NCBI RefSeq assembly: GCF_002259405.1
Contig: NZ_NPFW01000020.1
Coordinates: 186,001-250,000 of the forward strand
DNA from: Rhodococcus sp. 14-2483-1-2
GTDB lineage: Bacteria; Actinomycetota; Actinomycetes; Mycobacteriales; Mycobacteriaceae
DNA: 64,000 nt
Reading direction: 5' to 3'
Shown: one piece after another, positions 7,561-16,125 of the stretch
Numbering within the stretch: the stretch's first letter is position 1
Layout: the number at the start of each line of letters is the position of its first letter
Notes under the pieces: model-generated
The model's input: only the letters and a program-made list of their open reading frames with translations
What the model was told of the DNA's origin: nothing
Database searches by the model: none
Program-made: the position numbers and the translations under genes

Positions 7561-8552
7561 TTGCTTCCAGGCGTGCAGGATTGCCGTTCGATCAGCTCGA
7601 CCCCGAGGATGTTGCGGCGCTTGTAGCGCTTGCTCGGATTCTCGATCCGCCCCAGTAGTCGCTCGATGGCCAAACGGCCGAGCCGAGCGGGATTCTGATC
7701 GATCACCGTCACCGGGGGCATCACTGCATCGGCCAGCGGGAAGTCGCCGAATCCGACGAACGCCAGATGCAGCAATTCCATCTGCTGCAGAACCGGCACA
7801 CATGCCATGGCCACGCGGGCATTGGACAGAAACAGCGCAGTCGGTGGATCGTCGAGCGCGGTCAGCGCGGTCAGGGCGCTGCGGGCATCGTCGCGGCCCA
7901 TGACGCCGAGCGCAACGAGAGAAGCGTCGAACTCGATTCCTCGGGCCTGCAACGACTCTCGATACCCCTCGAGTCGATTCCGGCTGGTGGGAATATTAGC
8001 ACTGTCGCCGATGACCGCGATCCGAGTGTGTCCCAGTCGAAGCAGATGATCGGTGGCCAACACCGCCCCGCCGTGATCGTCGTCGACGAAGCTGTCGGCC
8101 TTGAGGCCGTCGGGTCCCCGATCGACGAAGACCGTCGGCGTCTTGTCGATCCAACGCTCCAGATAGCCGTGATCGGAACCCGTCGGCGCAATGATCAAGC
8201 CGCTCAACTGTCTACGCAGCAACGACTCGACCAGAGCCTGCTCCTGGCCACCGTCGTGCCCCAGGCTCGTGACCAGCACGGCCATGTCGTCCTCGCGGGC
8301 GCGTTCCTCGATGGCTCGGGCGATGGAGGAGAAGAACGGATCGTCGATATCGGGTACGGCCACACCGATTGCCGCCGCTTGACCGTTGCGAAACGACGTC
8401 GCCATCGTGTTCGGAACGTAGTTCAGTGACTCGAGGGCATCGGTGACGCGAGCGCGCGTGTCGGGGTCGACGTGCGGATCGTTGTTGTACACCCGTGAGA
8501 CGGTCTTGGCGCTGACTCCGGCCAGTGCCGCGACATCCTGCATGGTGGTCAT
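7545..8552 (-). CDS. Second LacI-family transcriptional repressor
   Basis: A 335-residue LacI regulator with helix-turn-helix MQDVAALAGVSAKTVSRVYN and hinge YVPNTMATSFRNG, then a sugar-binding domain. It follows the DCXR-like reductase by 31 bp on the same strand, so the two are likely co-transcribed from the promoter region at 9310-9717, which also serves the divergent ABC importer. Resemblance to the first LacI (notably the ADAVMPPVTVIDQNPARLG versus ADAVSPSVTCIDQDPYRIG segment) suggests the two are paralogues. Its operator may be the 9524-9543 palindrome. Confidence 0.9.
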   Translation of the reverse strand: MTTMQDVAALAGVSAKTVSRVYNNDPHVDPDTRARVTDALESLNYVPNTMATSFRNGQAAAIGVAVPDIDDPFFSSIARAIEERAREDDMAVLVTSLGHDGGQEQALVESLLRRQLSGLIIAPTGSDHGYLERWIDKTPTVFVDRGPDGLKADSFVDDDHGGAVLATDHLLRLGHTRIAVIGDSANIPTSRNRLEGYRESLQARGIEFDASLVALGVMGRDDARSALTALTALDDPPTALFLSNARVAMACVPVLQQMELLHLAFVGFGDFPLADAVMPPVTVIDQNPARLGRLAIERLLGRIENPSKRYKRRNILGVELIERQSCTPGSNHRCD

Positions 8553-8583
8553 GACCTACCCCCGTCTGCTCGTCGTCTGCTCG

Positions 8584-9309
8584 TCATCGACTCGTGTAGC
8601 CGCCGTCCACCGGCAGCGACACCCCGGTCACCATGGAAGCATCATCGCTCAACAGGAAGGCAATCGGCGCGGCAATCTCGTCCTCGGTGGCCCAGCGACC
8701 CAGCGGCATCTGTGCCAGGAACGGCTGCTCGATCTCCGGACGGCCCCAGTAGAACGCGGACATCTCCGTCATCACGACGGTCGGATTGACTCCGTTGATC
8801 CGGATTCCGTGGCGACCGAGTTCGAGGGCCGAAACCCGAGTGATGTTGTCCAGGGCAGCTTTCGAGGAGCCGTACGAGATGTGACCCGTCAGGGCGACGA
8901 GACTGGCCTGGCTCGACACGTTCACGATTGCCCCCGCACCGGCGGCGATCATCGCGGGGACGGTGTACTTGATGACGAGGAGAGCGCCGCGCGCGTTGAT
9001 GGCGATGACCTTGTCGAAGATGGAGATGTCGGTGTCCTGTGGCGTGGCGATCTCGCCGCCGAAGCCGGCGCAGTTCACCACTCCGTAGAGCTCGAGCCCC
9101 TCGACGGCCTCGCGCACGCTGTCCTCGGAGGTCAGGTCGAACGCCAGAGGCTGCGCGCCGGTCTCGTCGGCGAGCTTGTCCAGTGCGTCCACCGACTGAC
9201 CGGCTGCGACGACGTCGGCACCGTCGGCCACCAGCCTTCTCACCGTGGCCGAGCCGATACCGCCGCTGGCACCGGTCACCAAGATCTTCCGGCCGTCGAA
9301 CTTCGCCAT
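8584..9309 (-). CDS. Short-chain reductase, L-xylulose reductase (DCXR)-like
   Basis: A 241-residue classical SDR. TGASGGIG binds the cofactor, and NVSS followed by SYGSSKAAL contains the catalytic Ser, Tyr and Lys. The segment NGVNPTVVMTEM and the C-terminal PLGRWA...PVDGGY closely resemble dicarbonyl/L-xylulose reductases, which interconvert ketoses and polyols. The ATG at 9309 is chosen over the upstream TTG because an AAGG site precedes it. Within this locus it would oxidise a polyol or reduce a ketose in parallel with the long-chain polyol dehydrogenase at 12721. Confidence 0.87.
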   Translation of the reverse strand: MAKFDGRKILVTGASGGIGSATVRRLVADGADVVAAGQSVDALDKLADETGAQPLAFDLTSEDSVREAVEGLELYGVVNCAGFGGEIATPQDTDISIFDKVIAINARGALLVIKYTVPAMIAAGAGAIVNVSSQASLVALTGHISYGSSKAALDNITRVSALELGRHGIRINGVNPTVVMTEMSAFYWGRPEIEQPFLAQMPLGRWATEDEIAAPIAFLLSDDASMVTGVSLPVDGGYTSR

Positions 9310-9340
9310 GTGCGTCAACCTTCACTGTTTCCGAATCGGT

Positions 9341-9397
9341 CATGTCATCGATGTCATTTGCCGTAGGTGCGTCCTGGATGTCATCGGTGTCATGGAC
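9341..9397. promoter_or_regulatory. Two direct TGTCATCGRTGTCAT repeats in the divergent control region
   Basis: CATGTCATCGATGTCAT (9341-9357) and GATGTCATCGGTGTCATG (9378-9395) share ATGTCATCGRTGTCAT. Each contains two TGTCAT half-sites in direct orientation around CG. They lie just upstream of the DCXR-like gene. The half-site TGTCA also forms the perfect palindrome at 9524-9543, so these may be weaker sites for the same regulator. Confidence 0.5.
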
Positions 9398-9523
9398 GGT
9401 ACCTCAGCGCCGTTCCATCGGGTCGAAAATTGAGCAGATCGCGAATATTCCCAGTTCAGAGACGGTACCGCTCGGTCCGATAGCGGGGCGACGGTGCGGC
9501 TCCGTCCGTGTGCAGGCGTTGTG

Positions 9524-9543
9524 TCATGTCACCGGTGACATGA
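9524..9543. promoter_or_regulatory. 20-bp palindrome upstream of ABC sugar importer
   Basis: TCATGTCACCGGTGACATGA is a perfect 20-bp palindrome with the central CG typical of LacI operators. It lies about 175 bp upstream of the ABC ATPase start and 215 bp upstream of the DCXR-like gene. The remaining sequence of the 408-bp gap (9310-9717) shows no convincing gene. The second LacI repressor is the obvious candidate to bind here. Confidence 0.65.
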
Positions 9544-9717
9544 ATTTTCACGAAACACGTGACAATGCGGGTTGCGTGGGTCACACTCGTTTACACAACG
9601 AGCCCCGCAGGGAGCTCGACCTGCCTCGCAGACCACGATCACCGACCGTGCTGCACAGGCACCGGTGGGGGTATCCATCCCGCATCCGACGGTTTTCGAT
9701 TCGACCAAGGAGTATCC

Positions 9718-10497
9718 ATGGCCAGCGTTGCACCTGTTGCGACACCGATCCTCGAGGCGAGGGGATTGTCGAGGAGCTTCGGAAACGTGCGCGCCCTCGA
9801 CGACGCCGATTTCGACATCTACCCCGGCGAGGTCGTCGCCCTCATCGGCGACAACGGTGCAGGCAAGTCGACGTTGGTCAAGGCGCTCTCGGGCAGTCTC
9901 GCGGTCGACACCGGCGAAATCCTGTTCGACGGTACCGCGGTCGATCTCGACAGTCCCACCGTGGCAGCCGAACTGGGCATCGAGACGGTGTTCCAGGATC
10001 TCGCTCTCGCGCCGCACCTGAACGCGCAGCAGAACATGTTCCTGGGTCGGGAACTTCCCGCGAAAGGGCTGCTCGGCCGTCTCGGTTTTCTCGACGTCTC
10101 CACGATGCGCAAGCAGTCGCAGGACGCGTTGAACGAACTCGGAGCCACCGTGCGTAGCCTCACCGTTCCTGTCGGAGCCATGTCGGGTGGCCAGCAGCAG
10201 GCCATTGCGATCGCTCGCGCGGTCGCTTGGGCCAAAGGGGTTGTGTTCCTGGACGAACCGACCGCGGCGCTCGGTGTGGTGCAGACCCGAAACGTTCTCG
10301 ACACCATTCGCCGCGTGGCGGACAGGGGAGTGGCAGTGGTGTTCATCAGTCACTCGATGCCGCACGTGATCGAGGTCGCCGACCGCGTTCAGGTACTGCG
10401 GATGGGCAAGCGCGTCGCCACTCTCGACGCCAAGAACACGACCATGGAAGAACTCGTCGGCGCGATGACCGGCGCAACCACCGGAGCCACACGATGA
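9718..10497 (+). CDS. Sugar ABC transporter ATPase (single-domain, ribose/fructose type)
   Basis: A 259-residue ATPase that powers import. Walker A is GDNGAGKST, the signature is MSGGQQQAIAIARA, Walker B is VVFLDEPTAALG and the switch histidine is in FISHSM. It has one ATP-binding domain rather than the two tandem domains of RbsA, as in FrcA-type systems, and so would work as a homodimer. The ATG at 9718 has a strong AAGGAG site; the frame upstream to 9559 is non-coding. Its stop overlaps the permease start (ATGA). Confidence 0.93.
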   Translation: MASVAPVATPILEARGLSRSFGNVRALDDADFDIYPGEVVALIGDNGAGKSTLVKALSGSLAVDTGEILFDGTAVDLDSPTVAAELGIETVFQDLALAPHLNAQQNMFLGRELPAKGLLGRLGFLDVSTMRKQSQDALNELGATVRSLTVPVGAMSGGQQQAIAIARAVAWAKGVVFLDEPTAALGVVQTRNVLDTIRRVADRGVAVVFISHSMPHVIEVADRVQVLRMGKRVATLDAKNTTMEELVGAMTGATTGATR

Positions 10498-11591
10498 CCA
10501 ACCAGACCATCAGCCCCTCCCTCGAGCCGATGCCGCCCGGCGACAAGCCGTCTCGGCACTCCTTCGATCTCGTCGAAGCGCTCGGTAAGTTGGCCCGGGT
10601 TCAGGTGTTCCAGATCGTGCTGGTCTTGGCTGCGATCTGCCTCGTGTTCTCGATCATGGCTCCCGGCAGCTTCCCCGAGTGGGGCAACATCCGCCAGATC
10701 ATCCAGAACGTATCCATCCTGGCCGTTCTCGGGATCGGCATGACGTTCGTCATCGTCACCAGTGGCATCGATCTCTCGGTCGGCTCCGTTCTCGTTTTCT
10801 CCGGAGTCGTCTCGGCCAAGACCATGGCCGCGATCGGCGGCGACGGATGGGGAGTTGCCGCGATCGGAATCGTGGTGGCACTGGGGTGTGGACTCTGCTG
10901 GGGATTGCTCAACGGTTTCCTGATCGGTAAGGCCAACGTGCCTCCGCTGATCGTGACTCTCGGGACCCTGGGCGGAGCTCTCGGGCTCTCGCAGGTCATC
11001 ACCGGGGGTGTCGACATCCGCGACGTCCCACCGGTCCTGGTCGATACCATCGGCTACGGAAACTTCCCGGCCACCACCATTCCCCTGATTTCGAGCATCG
11101 CGTTGGTGCTCGTGGTGATCTTCGGAATCGTGCTGCATCGCACAAAGTTCGGCCTCTACACCTTTGCCGTCGGCTCCAAGGAGCAGTCTGCTCGACGCGT
11201 CGGCATCAAGGTGGACATGCACCTGGTCAAGGTCTACGCACTCTCCGGCACCCTCGCCGGACTGGCGGGCATCCTGTCTCTGTCGCAGTACGGCACCACC
11301 GCCATCGCCGGCCAGTCGCAGACCAACCTCAATGTCATTGCGGCAGTGGTCATCGGTGGAACGAGCCTCTTCGGCGGCATCGGAACCATGTTCGGCACCG
11401 TTGTCGGACTGTTCATCCCTGCCGTGCTGCAGAACGGCTTCGTCATCGTCGGAGTCCAGCCGTTCTGGCAACAGGTCGCCGTCGGTGCTGTCCTCATCGC
11501 AGCGGTCTACTTCGATCAGCGTCGACGCGACGCAGCGAGCCGAGGTCAATCGCCCAGCTCCCTCAAGAAACTCTGGTCCCGAAGTCCCTAA
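10494..11591 (+). CDS. Sugar ABC transporter permease (RbsC-like)
   Basis: A 365-residue integral membrane protein with about nine to ten hydrophobic helices and the signature VTSGIDLSVGSVLVFSGV of the ribose/xylose/galactose permease family; VIGGTSLFGGIGTMFGTVVG lies in the C-terminal half. The ATG overlaps the ATPase stop. It would form the transmembrane dimer for the single-domain ATPase upstream and the lipoprotein receptor downstream. Confidence 0.93.
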   Translation: MTNQTISPSLEPMPPGDKPSRHSFDLVEALGKLARVQVFQIVLVLAAICLVFSIMAPGSFPEWGNIRQIIQNVSILAVLGIGMTFVIVTSGIDLSVGSVLVFSGVVSAKTMAAIGGDGWGVAAIGIVVALGCGLCWGLLNGFLIGKANVPPLIVTLGTLGGALGLSQVITGGVDIRDVPPVLVDTIGYGNFPATTIPLISSIALVLVVIFGIVLHRTKFGLYTFAVGSKEQSARRVGIKVDMHLVKVYALSGTLAGLAGILSLSQYGTTAIAGQSQTNLNVIAAVVIGGTSLFGGIGTMFGTVVGLFIPAVLQNGFVIVGVQPFWQQVAVGAVLIAAVYFDQRRRDAASRGQSPSSLKKLWSRSP

Positions 11592-11646
11592 CCTCGGCCG
11601 GTCTCGAAACTCCCTCTATCGCACACCCCTTACAAGAAAGTCGACC

Positions 11647-12618
11647 ATGATCACATCACGCACCGCCGTCGTTGCACTGAGTGTCGCTTCGGTCTCCGCC
11701 ATGTTCCTGGCGGGTTGTTCGTCCGACTCCGGAAGCGGTGGCGGCAGTGGCAACATCGCCTTCATCCAGGGCGTCAGTGGCGACGAGTTCTACATCAGCA
11801 TGCAGTGCGGAATCGAAGCTGCGGCGAAGGATGCAGGCGTCACCGTCGACACCCAGGGCCCGGTCAAGTTCGATCCCACCCTGCAGAAGCCGATCGTGGA
11901 TTCGGTTGTCGCATCGCGGCCGTCGGCGATCCTCATCGCGCCCACCGACGTGGCCGCCATGCAGGCACCCCTCGAGGCAGCCTCCAGAGCAGGTATCAAG
12001 GTCGTCCTCGTCGACACCACCCTGGAAGACCCGTCCATCGCGGTCTCCTCGATCTCGTCCGACAACAAGGGCGGCGGGGCAGAAGCGTTCAACGCGATCG
12101 AGCGGCTCAACCCGGCCGGCGGCAAGGTGCTCGTCATCTCCACCGATCCCGGGATCTCCACTGCCGACGCCCGAGTGGAGGGCTTCGAGGAAGCCGTCGA
12201 TGCCAACCCTGCCTTCGACTACCTCGGCGTGCAGTACAGCCACAACGACCCGGCCGAAGCTGCTCGTCTGGTCTCGGCCGCCCTCGCCAAAGACCCCGAC
12301 ATCACCGGCATCTTCGCCGCGAACACGTTCGCAGCCGAGGGCACCGCGACCGGAGTTCGGCAGGCGGGCAAGCAGGATCAGGTCAAGATCATCGGATTCG
12401 ACGCAGGCCCGGCACAGGTGAAGCAGCTTCGTGAGGGAACAGTGCAGGCTCTGATCGCGCAGCAGCCCGACACCATCGGCACCGACGGCGTCGCGCAGGC
12501 CATGGCCGCCATCAACGACCAGCCGGTCACCGCCGAGATCTCGACCGGCTTCCATGTCATCACCGCCGACAACATCGACGGCGAGGGCGCGCAGTACGTC
12601 TACAAGTCGTCCTGCTGA
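11647..12618 (+). CDS. Sugar-binding lipoprotein of the ABC importer
   Basis: A 323-residue periplasmic-binding-protein family 4 (ribose-type) receptor. The signal peptide ends in the lipobox FLAGC, with C24 as the lipidated residue, followed by a short Gly/Ser linker. Domain segments such as SAILIAPTDVAAMQAPLEAA and GIFAANTFAAEGTATGVR match family binding-site loops. The ATG at 11647 is preceded by AAGAAAG; the frame further upstream lies within the permease gene in another phase. It would capture the sugar or polyol used by the locus. Confidence 0.93.
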   Translation: MITSRTAVVALSVASVSAMFLAGCSSDSGSGGGSGNIAFIQGVSGDEFYISMQCGIEAAAKDAGVTVDTQGPVKFDPTLQKPIVDSVVASRPSAILIAPTDVAAMQAPLEAASRAGIKVVLVDTTLEDPSIAVSSISSDNKGGGAEAFNAIERLNPAGGKVLVISTDPGISTADARVEGFEEAVDANPAFDYLGVQYSHNDPAEAARLVSAALAKDPDITGIFAANTFAAEGTATGVRQAGKQDQVKIIGFDAGPAQVKQLREGTVQALIAQQPDTIGTDGVAQAMAAINDQPVTAEISTGFHVITADNIDGEGAQYVYKSSC

Positions 12619-12643
12619 TTCCTGACGTGTAACCCCTTCAGCT

Positions 12644-12688
12644 GCGGTGGTGCTCCTGGTGGCAGAACATGCCCGGGAGCGCCACCGC
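12644..12688 (+). terminator. Hairpin between binding-protein gene and polyol dehydrogenase
   Basis: GCGGTGGTGCTCC pairs with GGAGCGCCACCGC (one mismatch) around a 19-base loop. There is no T-run. It may act as a partial terminator or as an RNA-stabilising 3' structure that keeps binding protein in excess over the downstream dehydrogenase. Confidence 0.45.
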
Positions 12689-12720
12689 TCACCACGTTCG
12701 TCCGACCCCGAGGACCTGTC

Positions 12721-14202
12721 ATGACCGAGCTTCGCCGCGCGACGTTGGAACACCTGCCCGCGACCGTCGCGAAGCCGGACTACGACTTGGACGAACTGCA
12801 CTGCGGTGTGGTGCATTTCGGAGTCGGCGCTTTTCATCGCGCACATCAGGCGGTGTACTTCGATCGGCTGCTCGCGGCGGGACATCTCGACTGGGCACTG
12901 TGCGGAGTGGGAGTGTTGCCGGGAGACAGGAAGATCGGCGACGTCCTCGACTCACAGGATCATCTCTACACCCTGGTCACGGTGGATCCGGACGGTCGAC
13001 GCGACGCTCGGGTGATCGGATCGGTCGCGGATTTCGTCTTCGCGCCGGACGATCCGCAGGGCGTGATCGATGTGCTCAGCTCACCCGCCACGATGATCGT
13101 GTCACTGACGATCACCGAGGCGGGCTACGGCATCGACGACGTCACCGGTGCATTCGAGCCCACCGATCCCGCGGTGCTCGACGACCTCGGTGACCTCTCG
13201 GTACCGTCGAGTGTCTTCGGCTTCCTGACCGTTGCGCTCGCCACCCGCCGGTATCACGGAATTCCGCCGTTCACCGTGATGTCGTGCGACAACATCGTCC
13301 ACAACGGGTCGGTGACCCGAACGGCGTTGACCTCCTTCGCACGTCGGCACGACGCCGACCTGGCGGACTGGATCGACGCAACGGTGGCGTTTCCCAACTC
13401 GATGGTCGACCGCATCACCCCTGCTACGACGGCCGCCGTCATCGAGGACGTGCGCAGCGACTTCGGAATCGACGATGGCTGGCCGGTGCGGTCGGAATCG
13501 TTCTCGCAGTGGGTGGTCGAAGACACCTTCTCGTTCGGGCGACCTCCCTTCGGCGAGGTCGGAGTGCAACTCGTCGCCGACGTCGCGCCGTACGAACACA
13601 TGAAACTGCGGCTGCTCAACGGATCTCACCAAGCACTGAGCTATCTCGGTATCCTCGCCGGATACACCCACGTGCACGAGGTGATGGCCAGCCCCGACCT
13701 GTACGAGTTCGTCGCGTCGTACATGCGAGCCGAGGCCGCCCCGACGCTCGCCCCGGTCGACGGAATCGACATCGACACCTATATCGAGCAACTGCTGCAC
13801 CGTTTTTCGAGCCTCGCCGTGCGAGACACGCTCGAACGTCAGATCGTCGACGCGTCCGCGCGCATTCCGAAGTTCGTGCTGCCGGTGATCCGCGACCGGC
13901 TCGCACAGGACCGATCGGTCGACCACGGAGCGCTGGTGCTCGCCGCGTGGTGCGGAGTGCACGAGCGCGGGGACATTCCGATGGTCGACGGGAATGCCGA
14001 AAATCTGCAACGATTGTCGTGGGAGGACCACGACAATCCCGGCGCATTCCTGGCGAATCCTGCTGTCTTCGGCGATCTGTCGACAAGTCCGCGGCTACGC
14101 GGGGCGTACCAACGGGCCAAGCGCTCGCTTCAGGACAGCGGTGCCCGCGGAGCAGTACGGCGCGTGCTGGAACAGTCGGTCGGAGTGGGTCAGCCCTTGT
14201 AG
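12721..14202 (+). CDS. Long-chain polyol (mannitol-type) dehydrogenase
   Basis: A 493-residue polyol-specific long-chain dehydrogenase of the mannitol 2-dehydrogenase/fructuronate reductase family, oxidising a polyol to a ketose with NAD(P). The N-terminal VHFGVGAFHRAHQAVYFD is the cofactor-binding family signature. The catalytic set K295, N300 and H303 is intact in KLRLLNGSHQAL and matches the numbering of the Pseudomonas enzyme. The ATG is 102 bp after the binding-protein gene, with GAGG upstream and a hairpin in the gap. The gene ends overlapping the convergent thioesterase gene by 13 bp. Which polyol is used is not determined. Confidence 0.92.
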   Translation: MTELRRATLEHLPATVAKPDYDLDELHCGVVHFGVGAFHRAHQAVYFDRLLAAGHLDWALCGVGVLPGDRKIGDVLDSQDHLYTLVTVDPDGRRDARVIGSVADFVFAPDDPQGVIDVLSSPATMIVSLTITEAGYGIDDVTGAFEPTDPAVLDDLGDLSVPSSVFGFLTVALATRRYHGIPPFTVMSCDNIVHNGSVTRTALTSFARRHDADLADWIDATVAFPNSMVDRITPATTAAVIEDVRSDFGIDDGWPVRSESFSQWVVEDTFSFGRPPFGEVGVQLVADVAPYEHMKLRLLNGSHQALSYLGILAGYTHVHEVMASPDLYEFVASYMRAEAAPTLAPVDGIDIDTYIEQLLHRFSSLAVRDTLERQIVDASARIPKFVLPVIRDRLAQDRSVDHGALVLAAWCGVHERGDIPMVDGNAENLQRLSWEDHDNPGAFLANPAVFGDLSTSPRLRGAYQRAKRSLQDSGARGAVRRVLEQSVGVGQPL

Positions 14203-14981
14203 TACACCACCTGGTGGCTCGTGGCCAGCAACGTCCCGGCTTCGGTCCACAGTTCGGCCGTCTGATCGAAGTAGCCCTGATGGAAGCGGCGGGCTCGTGC
14301 TGTGCCGAGGATGTACCCGTCGGAGTGTTGCTCGAGATCGTCGGGCGTCGCGAAGTAGTGGGTCGTCAGCGAGATGGTGCCGGCCGGCACATAGCGACCG
14401 AGGCGCTGAAAGATTCTGGGGTAGAACACATCGCTGAGCGAGGTCAGCGCAGCGAAGTCCAGCGGGCGCGCAGGCGTGTCGCGGATCCAGAGGGTCTCGG
14501 TCGAGTCCGGTGACTCCTGGTCGTTCAGAGCGCCTGCAACGAAACGCATCTCGTAGTTCTGCGCCCAGGCGATCGCGTCGGGAAAGTTGCCTCGGGGCGT
14601 GTCGGCGGGGGAGGTGACGGCCGGTGCCACGGCCTCGGTGTTGTCCCACGTCTCACGCCTGGTTCCGAACACTGCTGTAGCTGTGGTGGCGACGGCACCG
14701 TCCTGTACGAGTTCGAGGTACCAGTGCTGATTGCTGCGGTTGGTGCGCACGGCGCGCGCCGAGATCTCGAATTCGCCCTCGGCCACCGGGCCGGCAAAGT
14801 TGACCGTCAGCGAGACCGGTGAACCCAGACAATCGGGATGCAGCTCGATGGCATGGACGAACGTTGCGGCGGTGAGACCACCGAACGGGCCGACCATGTT
14901 GTTGTACGGTGCCGACGTCCTACCGCGGTAAGTGCCGTCGGCGACGGTCTCGAGTGCCACTGCTGTGTCGAACGGATGCAT
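14190..14981 (-). CDS. Acyl-CoA thioesterase, double hot-dog type
   Basis: A 263-residue protein with two hot-dog repeats, as in TesB-like acyl-CoA thioesterases. The first repeat contains NNMVGPFGGLTAATFVHA, the second SLTTHYFATPDD followed by ATSHQVVYYKG. Such enzymes hydrolyse acyl-CoA to free acid and CoA. The ATG at 14981 has a GGGAGAACA leader. It is convergent with the polyol dehydrogenase and lies 55 bp downstream of the PRISE-like reductase in the same orientation. Confidence 0.78.
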   Translation of the reverse strand: MHPFDTAVALETVADGTYRGRTSAPYNNMVGPFGGLTAATFVHAIELHPDCLGSPVSLTVNFAGPVAEGEFEISARAVRTNRSNQHWYLELVQDGAVATTATAVFGTRRETWDNTEAVAPAVTSPADTPRGNFPDAIAWAQNYEMRFVAGALNDQESPDSTETLWIRDTPARPLDFAALTSLSDVFYPRIFQRLGRYVPAGTISLTTHYFATPDDLEQHSDGYILGTARARRFHQGYFDQTAELWTEAGTLLATSHQVVYYKG

Positions 14982-15036
14982 TGTTCTCCCGTAGGTCTCG
15001 ATCGGCTTTGGTGCCGATTCAAACTATCCGGCTCAC

Positions 15037-16110
15037 CTACACGCCACGCAGGGTGGCTCCTCGCGGAATGATTCGCCGGCTGCGTAGCTCGGCGAAGATC
15101 CCGGCGAACATGGCCTCGGTGTCGACGAAGCGGTGAAATCCCATGCGACGGGCCTTGGAACCGTCGGCGATGACGTCGTAATCCCAGGAGAACACGAAGT
15201 CACCGAATGCCCAGGAAGAGACGTCGGAATACGGAGTCGACTGCAGTCCGTGCTCGGCGACGATGGAATCCCACAGCGGCTCCTTGTCTGCCATGACGTC
15301 CGCCAGGGACATCGGTAACGGAGTTGCGGTGTCGAGGTCGAACAGACCCGCGATGCGCGGCCACATCTCGCTCCAGCGAAATAGGTCGCCGTTGGTGATG
15401 TTGAACGCCTGATTGGCGCAGGTCGGCGTGGTGGCCGCCCATACCGTCGCCTCTGCGAGCAACGATGCATCCGTCATCTCGAGCAGCGCGCCGAAGGCAC
15501 CGGGCTTTCCCGGAAACCGCATGGGGACGCCCAGTTTCGCGCACATGGTGGCGTACACGGCGATGACGGTGGCCAGGTTCATCGGGTTCCCCAGAGCGAC
15601 ACCGCACACCACCGATGGCCGGATGGCCGACCAGGTCCACCGCTTGCCGAATTGCCGCGCCTCGAGAAACTGCTGCTGATCGACGTTGAACTCGGGCGGC
15701 ATGTGGGGCGGATCGGATTCTCGCGCCGGGGTTTTGAAGGGACCCAAGTGCGCGCCGTACACCTTGTATCCCTGCATCAGGCTCACGTGCTCCAGGTCCG
15801 GTGAGTTCTCCTCGATGGCCGTGACCACGTTGACGAGCATCGCGAGATTGGGGGCGACGAGTTCGGCCCAGCTCGGTCTCTCCTGGTAGGCGGCGTAGAA
15901 GATGTGTGTGACGTCGGTCAGCTCCACCAGTCGACGGTGGGTCTCGTCGCCGTCGAGCAGATCCACCGCGATGTGCCGGACGCGTCCAGCGTCGGTACCG
16001 CCGCGGCGTGAGAGCCCGACGATCTCCCAATCACCGCTTCGTTGCAGGTGATCGACCAAGTTGCCGCCGATCACTCCGTTGGCTCCCACTACTACTGCTA
16101 CGCGTGTCAT
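15037..16110 (-). CDS. PRISE-family (progesterone 5-beta-reductase-like) SDR with altered active site
   Basis: A 357-residue atypical SDR. VVGANGVIGGNLVDHL binds NADPH. YKVYGAHLGPFKTPARESDP corresponds to the family lysine motif, and TWSAIRPSVVCGVALGNPMN and FNITNGDLFRWSEMWP match later conserved blocks. PRISE enzymes reduce enones, such as progesterone or 8-oxogeranial, at the carbon-carbon double bond. The family tyrosine normally in NFYY before the QEDxL-like segment is replaced: here the region reads PPEFNVDQQQFLEA. It is divergent from an ArsR regulator, with two palindromic operators between them. Confidence 0.82.
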   Translation of the reverse strand: MTRVAVVVGANGVIGGNLVDHLQRSGDWEIVGLSRRGGTDAGRVRHIAVDLLDGDETHRRLVELTDVTHIFYAAYQERPSWAELVAPNLAMLVNVVTAIEENSPDLEHVSLMQGYKVYGAHLGPFKTPARESDPPHMPPEFNVDQQQFLEARQFGKRWTWSAIRPSVVCGVALGNPMNLATVIAVYATMCAKLGVPMRFPGKPGAFGALLEMTDASLLAEATVWAATTPTCANQAFNITNGDLFRWSEMWPRIAGLFDLDTATPLPMSLADVMADKEPLWDSIVAEHGLQSTPYSDVSSWAFGDFVFSWDYDVIADGSKARRMGFHRFVDTEAMFAGIFAELRSRRIIPRGATLRGV

Positions 16111-16125
16111 GAACTACTCCTATCT

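Noticed and set aside
3572..14202. Sulfosugar (sulfoquinovose) pathway, suggested by the YihT-like aldolase
   Set aside because: No sulfoquinovosidase, isomerase or sulfolactaldehyde enzyme is present; dehydrogenases and kinase fit polyol use better.
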